A stretch of DNA of 64,000 bases from Thermococcus sp. M36 (GTDB lineage: Archaea; Methanobacteriota_B; Thermococci; Thermococcales; Thermococcaceae), in assembly GCF_012027355.1 (NCBI RefSeq), contig NZ_SNUH01000002.1, positions 1 through 64,000 on the forward strand, read 5' to 3'. Within the stretch, counting starts at the first letter, position 1. Each line of letters begins with the position of its first letter. The translations under genes and the position numbers were made by a program. Under the pieces are notes generated by a model that was given only the letters and a program-made list of their open reading frames with translations, did no database searches and was not told the origin of the DNA. Below, one piece after another: positions 1 through 8,607 of this stretch.

Positions 1-40
1 TAACAGGTCTCGTTTCATTGAAGATGCCGTTTTAGAGCGG

Positions 41-72
41 CTCTCAACGATAGAAGGGCGTGGAGTTGAGAG
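41..72. repeat. 8-bp inverted repeat at left edge
   Basis: CTCTCAAC (41-48) and its exact reverse complement GTTGAGAG (65-72) flank a 16-nt loop. It lies just downstream (in minus sense) of tRNA-Glu, so it could be part of its 3' trailer or belong to a gene outside the window. Nothing else is visible in bases 1-83. Confidence 0.4.
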
Positions 73-83
73 AAGTGCGATTA

Positions 84-161
84 TGGTGCCCCGGCCGGGA
101 TTTGAACCCGGGGCGCGGGCTCGAAAGGCCCGCATGTTTGACCGGGCTACACCACCGGGGC
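84..161 (-). tRNA. tRNA-Glu (anticodon UUC), CCA encoded
   Basis: On the minus strand the acceptor arm GCCCCGG (161-155) pairs with CCGGGGC near 88-94, the T arm carries GGTTCAAATCC, and the anticodon arm CGGGC-CTTTCGA-GCCCG puts TTC at positions 34-36. The terminal CCA is genomically encoded (84-86). A TATA-like GATTTTTAAACGC lies at about 184-196 in the divergent spacer shared with trm5b. The tRNA decodes GAA/GAG. Confidence 0.95.
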
Positions 162-276
162 TCGATATTAGGGAAGGGTGAGCGTTTAAAAATCTTTCGT
201 CGCTGGAGCTTGGCAGTAATATCCTAGGAAGTCAAAAACGGCAAACCTTTTGAACCTCCAGCGTAACTAACCCCTG

Positions 277-1272
277 ATGCTCGCCGTAAAAGTCCCTAAG
301 AGAGAAGCCGAAAAGACGAGACGAAAGCTCATCGAGCTTGGTGTTCTGGCTAGGGGCTACTCCGTGAAGCGGGAGGGCGAGTTCATACTCTTCCCCGTCA
401 CCGGGCCAGTTGAAGGCTTTGAAATCGTGGAGGCAGAGTTCGAGAAGACTAAGCGGAGGCCCCGCAGCTACCGCGAGGTCGTTGAAGTTCCCGAGGACGT
501 TAAGCCCCTCCTCCCGAGCTCTTTTGACATAATCGGCGACATTGCTATAATCGAGCTTCCCGAGGAGTTGATGCCCTACGGGAAAGCCATTGGCGAGGCA
601 ATTCTGAAAGTCCATAGGCACATAAAGGCAGTCTTCGCTAAGGGGAGCAAGGTTGAAGGTGAATACCGCGTTAGGGAGCTGATTCACCTTGCCGGTAAGA
701 GGAGGACCGAAACGCTCCACCGAGAGAATGGGATACGGCTCAGGTTGGACGTTGCTAGAGTCTACTTCTCGCCGAGGCTCGCCACCGAGAGGATGAGGAT
801 ATTCGAGAAAACCCAGCCGGGTGAGATCGTCTTCGACATGTTCGCCGGCGTCGGGCCATACTCGATACTCCTCGCAAAGAAAGCAAAGCTCATCTTTGCT
901 TGTGATATAAACCCTTGGGCGGTTAGGTACCTCGAGGAGAACAGACAACTGAACAAGACGCCGAACGTTATCCCCATACTGGCCGATGTAAGGAAAATCG
1001 CTGGAAAAATCGAGGCCGACAGGGTGATAATGAACCTTCCCAAGTTCGCCGACCGCTTTTTGGGGGAGGCAATGTTGAGCGTTAGGAGCGGTGGAGTTGT
1101 CCACTACTACGGCTTTGGACCTGAGGAAGACCTCTTCTCGGAGCATGAGGCAAGGATAATGGCCATAGCGAAGGAGCTCGGCTTCCACGTTGAGTTTTTG
1201 GATGAGAGAAAGGTTCGCCCCTATGCGCCGAGGCAGTTCAACATTGCGATTGACTTTAGAGTTCTGAAGTGA
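277..1272 (+). CDS. trm5b: tRNA (guanine37-N1)-methyltransferase Trm5b
   Basis: 331 aa. It makes m1G at position 37 of tRNA, next to the anticodon, using S-adenosylmethionine, and so prevents frameshifting. An N-terminal D1 region (about 1-60) and D2 region are followed by a class I Rossmann domain with SAM motif DMFAGVGPYS (187-196), acidic strand CDINPWA (about 209-215) and the catalytic NLPK motif (253-256). The protein aligns along its length with what I recall of Methanocaldococcus Trm5b, rather than with the shorter wyosine enzyme Taw2. The ATG has no SD, and a weak TATA-like stretch lies about 30 nt upstream, so the message is probably leaderless. It is divergent from tRNA-Glu. Confidence 0.92.
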   Translation: MLAVKVPKREAEKTRRKLIELGVLARGYSVKREGEFILFPVTGPVEGFEIVEAEFEKTKRRPRSYREVVEVPEDVKPLLPSSFDIIGDIAIIELPEELMPYGKAIGEAILKVHRHIKAVFAKGSKVEGEYRVRELIHLAGKRRTETLHRENGIRLRLDVARVYFSPRLATERMRIFEKTQPGEIVFDMFAGVGPYSILLAKKAKLIFACDINPWAVRYLEENRQLNKTPNVIPILADVRKIAGKIEADRVIMNLPKFADRFLGEAMLSVRSGGVVHYYGFGPEEDLFSEHEARIMAIAKELGFHVEFLDERKVRPYAPRQFNIAIDFRVLK

Positions 1273-1289
1273 ATGTTTTGTGGAGAGAA

Positions 1290-1300
1290 CATTCTTTTTT
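1290..1300 (+). terminator. T-rich terminator after trm5b
   Basis: A run ATTCTTTTTTAG lies about 20 nt after the trm5b stop, typical of U-tract archaeal termination. The facing tldE gene has its own T-rich tract in minus sense (CGTTTTTCTTTTTC, about 1367-1380). The convergent spacer 1273-1379 holds nothing else I recognise. Confidence 0.5.
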
Positions 1301-1379
1301 AGCTGCCATGTCCTATTAACAGAACGGCCAGGTGTGACATTGAGAACAGAGACATCAAAAGTTGAGAAAAAGAAAAACG

Positions 1380-2705
1380 TCACTTTCCGGCGATTTTCAC
1401 GTTCTCGAACCTGATGAACGGCGTTATCATCGTCGTCATGAAGGGCATAACGATCTGCTCCTTACTGACCTCGCTGGCCTGTTTAAGCAGTTCATAGACG
1501 TTGCCCGCTATGAGGAAGACGCTGGAGCCGACGACTTCGCCGTCCTCGATGAGGTAGGCTGGGTTGGCCGTTACCGCGAAGTTTCCGTTGTCCGGGTTGC
1601 TCGAGTGTGCACCCTGGAAGCCGTCCACGAAGTAGCCTCTGTCAATCTCGCTTATCATATCCTCAAAGCTCTTTTTACCGTTCTCGATTGCCATGGTGTG
1701 GAAGCCGATGTTTATTCCGCCGCTCCTCAAATCGCGCTTGCCGTTTCCTGTGCTCTCAGTGCCGTAGATTTTGGCCCAGTAGTTGTCCCAGACGAAGCCC
1801 TTGAAGGTTCCTTTCTCGATGAGGACGTTCTTCCTCGTTGGAACACCCTCACCGTCGGCTATAACCGGCTCAATGGCGAGCTCGTGGAACGGGTCGTCGT
1901 AGATAGTGAGAACATCGCTCGCTATCTGTTCCCCGACCTTGTCTGCAAGTGGAGTGGTCTCCTTGACGAGCCTCTCGCCGCTGAAGGCCGGGAAGAGCGC
2001 GTAGCTGAAGAGGCCCGCTATCGCCCATGGGCCAAGGATTATGGGCACTTCCTCGTTCTTGCTGGCTTTCACGTTGTAAGCCCAGCCGACCTTCCGAACG
2101 GCCCTTTCAACCACACCCTCAACGTTGAGGTTGAGGTCTCTCCTCGCTTCGAAGTCGAATATGCCCGGGGTTACGACACCTTCTTTCCTGCCGACCAGCT
2201 CGAGGAATATGTAGGCAGCTCCGCCCTCCTGCGAGACATCAATGCCGTGGGAGTTGACGATCTGCCTCTCCTCCCAGGTTACGCCGCCTTCTCCACCCGC
2301 AACGATAGCGTTGGGGTCTTTCTCGCGGGCGAGCTTTATGCCGTGAACCATCATCTCGACCAGCTGGTCAGGAGAGGTCTCCTTAAGCTCGTAGTTCGGC
2401 TTTGGAGCCTCGCGGTATTTGCCTGGCTCCGGAAGTGAAACCCACTTCTCATCCGGGCTGTTGAGCTTCGCCATCTTTGCAGCCTGCTCTATTGCCTCCC
2501 TTATTCTTGCCGGCTCGTCGCTGTCGATTATGGCCAGACCGAGGCGCTTGTCCTTTATTCCCCTGATTATCGTTACGGCGCCGCTTCTGACGCTCGCCAT
2601 TGAAATCTCGTTCAGTTCAATGTTGACACTAACCTTGCGGGAGCGGTAAACGGCTATTTCGAGCTCGTCGAAAAACTTCTCGCCGAAGCGTATAAGCTCC
2701 TCCAT
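1380..2705 (-). CDS. tldE: TldE/PmbA-family modulator of DNA gyrase-type protease subunit
   Basis: 441 aa with start at the ATG of MEELIRFGEKFF. That ATG sits 6 nt after a GGTG Shine-Dalgarno that begins right after the tldD stop; a longer frame upstream lacks such a site. The TldD/PmbA fold is visible end to end: N-terminal half with VNIELNEISMASVRSGAV, C-terminal half with the PAFSGERLVK and GIFDFEARRD stretches. TldE is the non-catalytic partner that forms a heterodimer with TldD. In bacteria the pair degrades unfolded peptides and trims the leaders of microcins and similar RiPPs; its role in Thermococcales is not established. It is translationally coupled to tldD (10-nt gap). Confidence 0.9.
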   Translation of the reverse strand: MEELIRFGEKFFDELEIAVYRSRKVSVNIELNEISMASVRSGAVTIIRGIKDKRLGLAIIDSDEPARIREAIEQAAKMAKLNSPDEKWVSLPEPGKYREAPKPNYELKETSPDQLVEMMVHGIKLAREKDPNAIVAGGEGGVTWEERQIVNSHGIDVSQEGGAAYIFLELVGRKEGVVTPGIFDFEARRDLNLNVEGVVERAVRKVGWAYNVKASKNEEVPIILGPWAIAGLFSYALFPAFSGERLVKETTPLADKVGEQIASDVLTIYDDPFHELAIEPVIADGEGVPTRKNVLIEKGTFKGFVWDNYWAKIYGTESTGNGKRDLRSGGINIGFHTMAIENGKKSFEDMISEIDRGYFVDGFQGAHSSNPDNGNFAVTANPAYLIEDGEVVGSSVFLIAGNVYELLKQASEVSKEQIVMPFMTTMITPFIRFENVKIAGK

Positions 2706-2715
2706 CTTCATCACC

Positions 2716-4083
2716 TTACCCGATAAGTATTCCCCCGTCAAAGCGCATGTGCGAACCGCCCGAGCTGACGAAGGCCGTCTGTCCCTTTCCGCAGAAGCCG
2801 ACTTCAAGACCGAAGTCCTTACCGACCGCGCTTATCTTCTTGAGGGCCTCTATTGCCACGCCGGTGATAGAGGTGTCCCTTATAGGCTCTGCAATCTCGC
2901 CGTTCCTGATGACGTAGCCTTCCTGAATTCCAACCTGGAAGGCTGAGTTGAGCTGTGCTTGGCCGCCGCGGAAGTCAACCACGTAGTAACCGAACTTTAT
3001 GTCCTCTATGAGCTCCTCGAAGGAGTAATCACCGGGCTCGAAGACGGTGTTGCGCATCCTGATTATCGGCGGGTAGCGGTAGCTCTCGGCCCTCGCATGG
3101 CCGTTCGGCTCCATGCCCCACTTGTGGGCGTACTCGCGGTTGAGCATTATCTCCTTGAGGATTCCGTTCTCGATGATGTGGATGTCCTTAACCGGAACAC
3201 CCTCGTCATCGTACTTATCGTTGCCAAAGCCGCCCTCAACATAGCGCTCGCTCATTGTGACGTACTCTGGGGCAATCTGCTTGCCGATGAGATCCTTAAG
3301 CGGTGAGTTTATCGTTAAGTCTGCCTCTGCAAGGTGGCCAAGAGCTTCGTGGGCGATGATGCCGACGACTATTGGGCCCGCTACGATGGGCCACTCGCCG
3401 CGCTTTGGAGCGATGCCGTCCAGCTGGGAGTGCATCTTTCTGAGGAGCCTCTCAGTTACCTTCTCGTTGGGCTCGTGGTCTGTCATGAGCTCCCAGCCGT
3501 AGTCAACGGCTCCGATGCTGTCCCTTGCCATCGCAAGCTTTCCTTCCTTCTTTCCGGTAACGTGGGTTCCCTGGAAGAGGTAGTTGTAGTCCCACTCTAT
3601 TCTGGTCCCCTCGTTGGTAAGGAGTATCTTCTGCCCGCTGCCGTCTTCGTAGCGTATCTGAACGCTCTTTACTGCATTATCCTCCTTGAGGAGCTTCTCA
3701 AGCTCCCTGAGGTGGGTGACTTTCTCCTCGACGTCTACCTGGGCAGGTTTAATCTTCATCTTGCTCTTCACGAAGTCCTGAACAGGCTTTATCTCAGCCA
3801 GCTCAATCTTCTCTTTCTTGGTCTGAGCAGCGGCCCTGGCGAGTTTGTAGGCCTCCTCGATGGCCTTCTCGAGGTTGTTAAGGTCGCTCGTCGAAGAAAA
3901 ACCCCAGGCACCGTCGGCGAGAACCCTTATCGCAACGCCCTGATGGAACTTGCCGGTGAAGCTCGTAAAGACGCCATCCTTGAGGCCGAGCGTCGTTTTT
4001 CTTAAGTTCTCATACCTTAACTCTATGTATTCCGCTTTCAGGTTGTCCTCAGCCCACCTAAGGGCCTTCTCAAGTGCCTCCAT
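2716..4083 (-). CDS. tldD: TldD metalloprotease
   Basis: 455 aa from the ATG of MEALEKALRWAE, which has GGTG with 6-nt spacing. The zinc-binding signature HEALGH (about 245-250) of the TldD family (HExxxH) is intact, and the third ligand is likely the cysteine in VGFCGKGQ near the C-terminus. TldD is the catalytic half of the TldD/TldE heterodimer, a protease that unwinds and cleaves peptides through a narrow channel. A clear promoter lies upstream in minus sense: CTTTTATACG at about 4127-4137. No RiPP precursor or other peptide substrate is visible nearby, so the substrate is unknown. Confidence 0.93.
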   Translation of the reverse strand: MEALEKALRWAEDNLKAEYIELRYENLRKTTLGLKDGVFTSFTGKFHQGVAIRVLADGAWGFSSTSDLNNLEKAIEEAYKLARAAAQTKKEKIELAEIKPVQDFVKSKMKIKPAQVDVEEKVTHLRELEKLLKEDNAVKSVQIRYEDGSGQKILLTNEGTRIEWDYNYLFQGTHVTGKKEGKLAMARDSIGAVDYGWELMTDHEPNEKVTERLLRKMHSQLDGIAPKRGEWPIVAGPIVVGIIAHEALGHLAEADLTINSPLKDLIGKQIAPEYVTMSERYVEGGFGNDKYDDEGVPVKDIHIIENGILKEIMLNREYAHKWGMEPNGHARAESYRYPPIIRMRNTVFEPGDYSFEELIEDIKFGYYVVDFRGGQAQLNSAFQVGIQEGYVIRNGEIAEPIRDTSITGVAIEALKKISAVGKDFGLEVGFCGKGQTAFVSSGGSHMRFDGGILIG

Positions 4084-4126
4084 GGTCATCACCGTTTACG
4101 TTTGTCCATTAATGCCTCTGCAGTTA

Positions 4127-4137
4127 ACGTATAAAAG
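4127..4137 (-). promoter_or_regulatory. TATA box of the tldDE operon
   Basis: Minus-strand AAAAGACTTTTATACG resembles a BRE/TATA element and sits about 45-50 nt upstream of the tldD start, leaving a short leader that contains the GGTG SD. Confidence 0.6.
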
Positions 4138-4239
4138 TCTTTTGAGCATTCAGATGGGAATCGAAAAGGGGTGGGAATATTACCCAATTATAAAACAAAT
4201 GTCCAACAATGTCCGCCGATAACTCTTCTTCCGAGCGAA

Positions 4240-4252
4240 AGTGTTATATATT
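4240..4252 (+). promoter_or_regulatory. TATA box before the small ORFs
   Basis: CGAAAGTGTTATATATTA has a purine-rich BRE followed by TATATA. The predicted transcription start falls near 4275, about 20 nt before the SD and ATG at 4295. Confidence 0.6.
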
Positions 4253-4294
4253 ATGGGTGAGAATAACCTAATGCAAGAACCCGTTGGGGGGTCG

Positions 4295-4384
4295 ATGAAG
4301 AAGCGGGCACTGCTGGCCATGTTTGTGGTTGTGCGACAAGGGAAGGGAAAACGGAATGAAAATGCTGTGGAAGCCCAAACATGA
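4295..4384 (+). CDS. possible 29-aa leader or membrane peptide
   Basis: ATG preceded by GGGGGG with a 3-nt gap encodes a short peptide starting MKKRALLAMFVVV, a basic N-terminus plus a hydrophobic stretch as in a signal peptide, then a polar tail ending in TGA. The next ORF (start 4400) is in the same reading frame, separated only by this stop and four sense codons. It may be a genuine short upstream peptide, or the first part of a gene broken by the stop codon. No family is recognisable. Confidence 0.4.
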   Translation: MKKRALLAMFVVVRQGKGKRNENAVEAQT

Positions 4385-4399
4385 AACCGGGTGTCACAA

Positions 4400-4648
4400 A
4401 TGTCTGCCACAGTGAACCCATGGATCGGGGTCTTTATAGTCCTCGGCATCCCTCTCCTCATCTATTTATACTCCAGAAAACGGATGAACACCCCTAAAGC
4501 CGGTCTGATAGCCATTACAACGTATATTCTCCTTGGACTGGCCCTAATAGCCCTCGGCTGGAATGTCAGTCCGTACATAATAGTCCTTCCTGGCCTCTTC
4601 GTTGCACTTCTTGATGTCCTCCAGCTCCGCAGTGGGACTGAAAGCTAG
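4400..4648 (+). CDS. small integral membrane protein
   Basis: 82 aa; the start is set by GGTG with 6-nt spacing before the ATG of MSATVNPWIG. Two or three transmembrane segments are visible: about 7-22 (VFIVLGIPLLIYLY), about 35-52 (AITTYILLGLALIALGW) and about 55-72. There is no recognised domain. It shares a promoter with the 29-aa ORF upstream, and its frame is continuous with that ORF apart from one TGA codon. The following cupin operon has its own TATA box, so this gene is probably transcribed separately. I cannot assign a function. Confidence 0.6.
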   Translation: MSATVNPWIGVFIVLGIPLLIYLYSRKRMNTPKAGLIAITTYILLGLALIALGWNVSPYIIVLPGLFVALLDVLQLRSGTES

Positions 4649-4650
4649 CA

Positions 4651-4661
4651 ACCTTTTTATT
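4651..4661 (+). promoter_or_regulatory. TATA box, leaderless start of cupin operon
   Basis: CCTTTTTATTTCC is centred about 27 nt before the ATG at 4684, which has no SD. This spacing predicts a leaderless message beginning at or next to the start codon. Confidence 0.6.
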
Positions 4662-4683
4662 TCCCCTTTCCTGAGCAGTAATT

Positions 4684-5028
4684 ATGAAAGCCGAAATCAA
4701 AAACCTCATTGACAGGGGTACTTACCGGAAGCTCCCGCTCTTTGAGGGAGAACTGCCCGAAGGCTCGTACGCCCAGATAGTCGAGGTCAAACCGAGGCAG
4801 ACCGTCAGAAAGCACTATCATCTCCACCAGTATGAGCTGTTCTACATAATAAGCGGCGAGGCCAGGCTTGGCATTGGTGAGACTGAGTACCTCGCAGAGC
4901 CCGGCGACATCTTTCTTGTCAAGCCCAAGACGGTTCACTGGGTAATCAATGAGAGGGACGAGCCCTTCAGGCTCTTCGTGGTCAAGCTGAACTACTACGG
5001 CGATGACTCAGTCTGGCTGGAGGAGTAG
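4684..5028 (+). CDS. cupin-domain protein (phosphomannose isomerase-like)
   Basis: 114 aa forming a single small cupin barrel. Motif 1 contains [11 protein letters not shown] (metal-binding His residues and Glu) and motif 2 contains [16 protein letters not shown] with the last ligand His. Proteins of this size are often annotated as cupin 2 or mannose-6-phosphate isomerase type II-like, but the substrate cannot be read from sequence. It is the first gene of a tight operon: aspartate racemase starts 2 nt after its stop, and the racemase SD (GGAGGAG) lies inside the cupin's last codons. Confidence 0.8.
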   Translation: MKAEIKNLIDRGTYRKLPLFEGELPEGSYAQIVEVKPRQTVRKHYHLHQYELFYIISGEARLGIGETEYLAEPGDIFLVKPKTVHWVINERDEPFRLFVVKLNYYGDDSVWLEE

Positions 5029-5030
5029 CG

Positions 5031-5759
5031 ATGGTCGAGAAGGTCATCGGAATACTCGGCGGTATGGGACCGTTAGCCACCGCGGAACTCTTCAGGAGGA
5101 TAATCGAGAAGACGCCAGCAAAGAGAGACCAGGAGCATCCGAGGATAATCATCTACAACAACCCGAAGATACCTGACAGGACGGCTTTCATCCTCGGGAA
5201 GGGCGAAGACCCAAGGCCGGAGCTGATAGCCAGTGCCAAGAAGCTCGAAAGCTGGGGGGCTGATTTTATAATAATGCCCTGCAACACGGCGCACTTCTTT
5301 GCTGAAGACATCCAGAGGGCGATAAAGGTTCCCCTTGTCAGCATGGTGGAAGCAACTGCCGAGAAGATAGCAGAGATGGGCCTCAGGAAGGTCGGCCTTC
5401 TCGCGACCGACGGGACAGTGAGGGGCAGGGTTTACGAAGGGCCCCTTTCCAGGAGGGGGATAAAGCTGGTCGTTCCAAGCGAAGGGGATCAGAGGCTTGT
5501 TATGAAAGCCATCTACGAAGGTGTGAAGGGCGGGAACCTCGAAATAGGCAGAGAACTCCTCCTTGGGGTGGCCAGAAAGCTTGAAAAAAGGGCCGAGGGC
5601 ATAATAGCCGGCTGTACCGAGGTAAGTGTCGCTTTAAGGCCCGAAGACCTAAGCGTCCCCCTTATAGACCCTCTGGACGTGATAGCCGAGAGAGCCGTTA
5701 GGATAGCGCTCGGGGTTGAGCCCCTTCCGAAACCCCTTAAAACCCTCCCGCGAATTTAG
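5031..5759 (+). CDS. aspartate/glutamate racemase family protein
   Basis: 242 aa, cofactor-independent two-cysteine racemase. The catalytic cysteines lie in MPCNTAHFF (C84) and [10 protein letters not shown] (C195), which match the C82/C194 pair of Pyrococcus horikoshii aspartate racemase. The N-terminal [11 protein letters not shown] loop is also typical. It interconverts L- and D-aspartate; D-amino acids have been reported in Thermococcales. It sits between a cupin and a GTPase, and both junctions are only a few bases, so all three are likely co-transcribed. Confidence 0.9.
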   Translation: MVEKVIGILGGMGPLATAELFRRIIEKTPAKRDQEHPRIIIYNNPKIPDRTAFILGKGEDPRPELIASAKKLESWGADFIIMPCNTAHFFAEDIQRAIKVPLVSMVEATAEKIAEMGLRKVGLLATDGTVRGRVYEGPLSRRGIKLVVPSEGDQRLVMKAIYEGVKGGNLEIGRELLLGVARKLEKRAEGIIAGCTEVSVALRPEDLSVPLIDPLDVIAERAVRIALGVEPLPKPLKTLPRI

Positions 5760-5772
5760 CCCGGTGGGGAGC

Positions 5773-6966
5773 ATGGAGATAGGAGTGGTCGGAAAGCCAA
5801 ACGTTGGGAAGTCAACCTTTTTCTCAGCGGCGACCCTCGTTGACGTTGACATCGCCAATTACCCGTTCACGACCATCGACGCTAACGTCGGCGTTACCTA
5901 CGCGATAGCTGAACATCCATGTAAAGAGCTGGGCTGCACGCCGAACCCGCAGAACTATGAGTACAGGGACGGAAAGGCTCTGATACCGATAAAGATGATA
6001 GACGTTGCCGGACTCGTCCCCGGTGCCCACGAGGGCCGCGGTCTGGGCAACAAGTTCCTCGATGACCTCAGGATGGCCTCCGCGCTTATCCACGTGGTTG
6101 ATGTTACAGGAAAGACCGACGCAGAGGGCCAGCCGACGGATCATCACGACCCAGTGGAGGACATCGAGTTCCTTGAAAAGGAGATAGACTACTGGATATA
6201 CGGCATCCTCAGGAAGAACTGGGAGAAGTTCGCAAAGCGCATTAAACTCCAGCGCCTCAAGCTCGCCCAGGCGATAGCCGACCAGCTGACGGGCATAGGC
6301 GTCACAGAGGAGGACACCTTCGAGGCCATCCACAAGCTCGGCCTCGACAACGACCCGACCAAGTGGAGCGATGAGGACCTCTTCAACTTCGTTCGCGAGC
6401 TGAGGAAGATCAACAAGCCGATAATAATAGCCGCCAACAAGGCCGACGCGGCTGCCGATGCCCAGATAGAGCGCCTGATAAGGAAGGGGAAGAGCAGGGG
6501 ATATATAGTCATCCCCACGAGCGCAGCGGCCGAGCTGACGCTGAGGAAGGCAGCTAAAGCAGGATTCATCGACTACGTACCCGGTTCAAGCGACTTCAAA
6601 ATCCTCAAGCCAATGAACTCCAAGCAGGAAAAAGCTCTCCAGCTGATAAAGGAGAAGGTTCTCGATCGCTTCGGCTCTACCGGAGTCCAGCAGGTAATCA
6701 ACACTGCCGTATTCGAGCTCCTCGACCTCGTCCCGGTTTATCCGGTCGAGGACGAGCACAAGCTCACAGACCAGTTCGGAAACCTCCTGCCGCACGTCCA
6801 TCTGCTCCCGAAAGGCTCGACTCCCAGGGATTTAGCGTACAGGGTGCACACCGACCTAGGGAAGACCTTCCTCTACGCGGTTAACGCAAAAACGCACAGG
6901 CGCGTCGGTGAGGACTACGAGCTCCAGTTCAACGATATAATCAAGATCGTCGCAACGGCGCGCTGA
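5773..6966 (+). CDS. OBG-family GTPase/ATPase with C-terminal TGS domain (YchF-like)
   Basis: 397 aa, start at the ATG of [15 protein letters not shown] after GGTGGGGA; a longer frame reads back into the racemase gene. G1 is GKPNVGKS (7-14), G3 lies in [17 protein letters not shown] and G4 is NKAD. The C-terminus ends in a TGS domain ([19 protein letters not shown]). The archaeal members resemble eukaryotic OLA1/DRG-type proteins that associate with ribosomes. Third gene of the cupin-racemase operon, 13 nt after the racemase stop. Confidence 0.9.
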   Translation: MEIGVVGKPNVGKSTFFSAATLVDVDIANYPFTTIDANVGVTYAIAEHPCKELGCTPNPQNYEYRDGKALIPIKMIDVAGLVPGAHEGRGLGNKFLDDLRMASALIHVVDVTGKTDAEGQPTDHHDPVEDIEFLEKEIDYWIYGILRKNWEKFAKRIKLQRLKLAQAIADQLTGIGVTEEDTFEAIHKLGLDNDPTKWSDEDLFNFVRELRKINKPIIIAANKADAAADAQIERLIRKGKSRGYIVIPTSAAAELTLRKAAKAGFIDYVPGSSDFKILKPMNSKQEKALQLIKEKVLDRFGSTGVQQVINTAVFELLDLVPVYPVEDEHKLTDQFGNLLPHVHLLPKGSTPRDLAYRVHTDLGKTFLYAVNAKTHRRVGEDYELQFNDIIKIVATAR

Positions 6967-6980
6967 TAGAGGCCGGTTTT

Positions 6981-7502
6981 TTATTCTCCCTTTTCTTTGG
7001 CCTTCTCCCGAATGAGTTCTTGATAGAGTCTCGGTTCAACGTCCTTCTCGCCCAGTCCGAGTTTTCCTGCCATCTCCCAGATTTTCCGCTTTGCTTCCTC
7101 CACGTCGTCGGAAATAACCTCAATGTCAAGAAACGCTCCAAGGCCTTCGACCTCGCTCAGTTCGAACGTGATGTCCTCGAGTCTGTAAACCAGACGGCGC
7201 TTCCTTACAATGACGTCCTCGATGAAGCCGAGACGCCTGAGAATCTCGACTGTGGTTTCAAAGTCGGAAACCTCCACCTCCAGCTCGTCAAACTCCTCGT
7301 TTCTGCCGGGATCTGCTATGCGCTTGTAGGTGAGAAAGGAGCGGCCGAGGTTGGTTATCCGCCTCACCCTGAGAAGTTCGGGAAGGGGGACTGAGAGGTA
7401 AACGTCCTCCTGTATCTCCTCTCTTATGAAAGCGGCTCCGATGGATTCTATCGCCCTCTTTGCCTCTGCGAAGTCGACCCGGAACTTGACCTCGATCTCC
7501 AT
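6981..7502 (-). CDS. CYTH-domain protein (CyaB/thiamine triphosphatase family)
   Basis: 173 aa. The N-terminal EIEVKF gives the ExExK signature of the CYTH triphosphate tunnel fold. Basic and acidic strands follow (LLRVRRI, FLTYKRI, FELSEVEGLGAFLDIEV). Members hydrolyse inorganic or nucleoside triphosphates or make cAMP (class IV cyclases); archaeal ones are usually labelled class IV adenylate cyclase without proof. Its start abuts the stop of the Lrp gene upstream, so it ends the ubiX-lrp-CYTH operon. It converges on the GTPase gene with only 14 nt between stops. Confidence 0.85.
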   Translation of the reverse strand: MEIEVKFRVDFAEAKRAIESIGAAFIREEIQEDVYLSVPLPELLRVRRITNLGRSFLTYKRIADPGRNEEFDELEVEVSDFETTVEILRRLGFIEDVIVRKRRLVYRLEDITFELSEVEGLGAFLDIEVISDDVEEAKRKIWEMAGKLGLGEKDVEPRLYQELIREKAKEKGE

Positions 7503-7985
7503 TCAAACACCCACGAGGAAGCCTACAAGACCGCCACCCTTGATGAACTCGTCGAGTATAAACACCTCCACCCTTTTGAGGGTCGGGAGAACCCTTATGG
7601 TCTCGTCGACAAAACGGTTGAGCTTTTCTATGCTCTCCTCGCCGATGAGTGCGAGTATGCCGTCACTGCCGCTCCGGGCGACGGCCAGGACGTTCGGGAG
7701 CAGGGAGAGGGTTCTCATTATGTGCTGGACGTATTTCTCAAGGAAGTCTTCTATTATGGGCGTCTCGGCCTGGATGTAGACCGCCGCGAGGACTTTGGGC
7801 TGTATCTCCCTGCCCAGCACTATCGTGTACTTGTCAATTATGCCCTTTTCCTGCAGTTTCTTGATCCTGAAGTGTATCGTTGATTCCGGCCTGTTGAGCC
7901 GTTCTGCTATCTCCGAGATAGTCAGCCTCGCGTCTTCCTTCAGAATCCGGAGAATTGCCCTGTCGAGGTCGTCAAGCTGGATCAT
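7503..7985 (-). CDS. Lrp/AsnC-family transcriptional regulator
   Basis: 160 aa. The N-terminal winged helix-turn-helix (about 1-60: LDDLDRAILRILKEDARLTISEIAERL) is followed by an alpha-beta ligand-binding RAM-like domain. The last residues (GGGLVGFLVGV) are hydrophobic and unusual. It lies between ubiX (1-nt gap) and the CYTH gene (0-nt gap), so it may regulate its own operon. Lrp proteins in Thermococcales sense amino acids; the effector here is not evident. Confidence 0.88.
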   Translation of the reverse strand: MIQLDDLDRAILRILKEDARLTISEIAERLNRPESTIHFRIKKLQEKGIIDKYTIVLGREIQPKVLAAVYIQAETPIIEDFLEKYVQHIMRTLSLLPNVLAVARSGSDGILALIGEESIEKLNRFVDETIRVLPTLKRVEVFILDEFIKGGGLVGFLVGV

Positions 7986-7986
7986 T

Positions 7987-8520
7987 TTAACGCCTCCATC
8001 TGGGATACATCTCGTTCTCTATCCCGAGGAGATCTAGGATTTTTCCAATTATAAAGTTTATCATATCGTCCAAAGTTTTGGGTTTTGTGTAAAATCCTGG
8101 GGAAGCCGGCATAACAACTGCTCCTGCTTGGGTAACCCGCACCATGTTTTGGAGATGTATCAAGTTCAGCGGGGTTTCCCTGACGAGAAGAATAAGTTTT
8201 CTTCGTTCTTTTAGAGCAACGTCAGCAGTTCTCGATATCAGATTGTCAGCATAGCCGCTGGCTATTGCGGACAGGGTCTTCATGGAGCAGGGTGCTATCA
8301 CCATGGCATCAAAGGGGTTTGAGCCCGATGCTATGGGGGCGAACATGTCGTCCTCAGTGTAATCAGGTTTGAAGTCAACCCCAAGTTCGTGCCTGAGGAC
8401 TGCCAGTCCTGTCCTGGACGCGACGGTGACCACGTCGTGCCCAAGTTTGTTGAGAACCTCTATGAGCCTGACACCGTATATAGATCCGCTGGCCCCAGTT
8501 ATCGCAACGACCACCCTCAT
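7987..8520 (-). CDS. ubiX: flavin prenyltransferase UbiX/Pad1
   Basis: 177 aa; the start is the ATG of [13 protein letters not shown], 5 nt after GGTGAGA. It links a dimethylallyl group to FMN to give prenylated FMN, the cofactor of UbiD-type decarboxylases. Hallmarks are the N-terminal GASGSIYG nucleotide loop, the [23 protein letters not shown] segment and the C-terminal [12 protein letters not shown] stretch. In archaea this supports demethylmenaquinone-like or mevalonate-route decarboxylases; no UbiD partner is in the window. A TATA-like GCATTAAAATGG (minus) lies at about 8547-8558. Confidence 0.92.
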   Translation of the reverse strand: MRVVVAITGASGSIYGVRLIEVLNKLGHDVVTVASRTGLAVLRHELGVDFKPDYTEDDMFAPIASGSNPFDAMVIAPCSMKTLSAIASGYADNLISRTADVALKERRKLILLVRETPLNLIHLQNMVRVTQAGAVVMPASPGFYTKPKTLDDMINFIIGKILDLLGIENEMYPRWRR

Positions 8521-8579
8521 ATTCTCACCACGTTGAGGGTATTCCTCTGCCATTTTAATGCTTTCTGGACGCGGTAGAT

Positions 8580-8588
8580 TTTTATACT
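8580..8588 (+). promoter_or_regulatory. TATA box of dacZ
   Basis: GATTTTTATACTTG is centred about 24-26 nt upstream of 8608. This places the transcription start at or beside the TTG (8608) or GTG (8611) codon and argues for leaderless translation. Confidence 0.6.
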
Positions 8589-8607
8589 TGCAGGGGCTAC
8601 CCTACCC

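Noticed and set aside
232-1383. Long open frame antisense to trm5b
   Set aside because: It shadows a well-recognised gene, has no SD, and codon composition fits the other strand. Similar antisense frames over pelA/pepQ, tldD, gap and the DUF4350 gene were rejected for the same reason.
4382-4384. In-frame TGA between two small ORFs read as selenocysteine
   Set aside because: Thermococcales lack the selenocysteine machinery, no SECIS-like hairpin is seen, and the second ORF has its own well-spaced SD.
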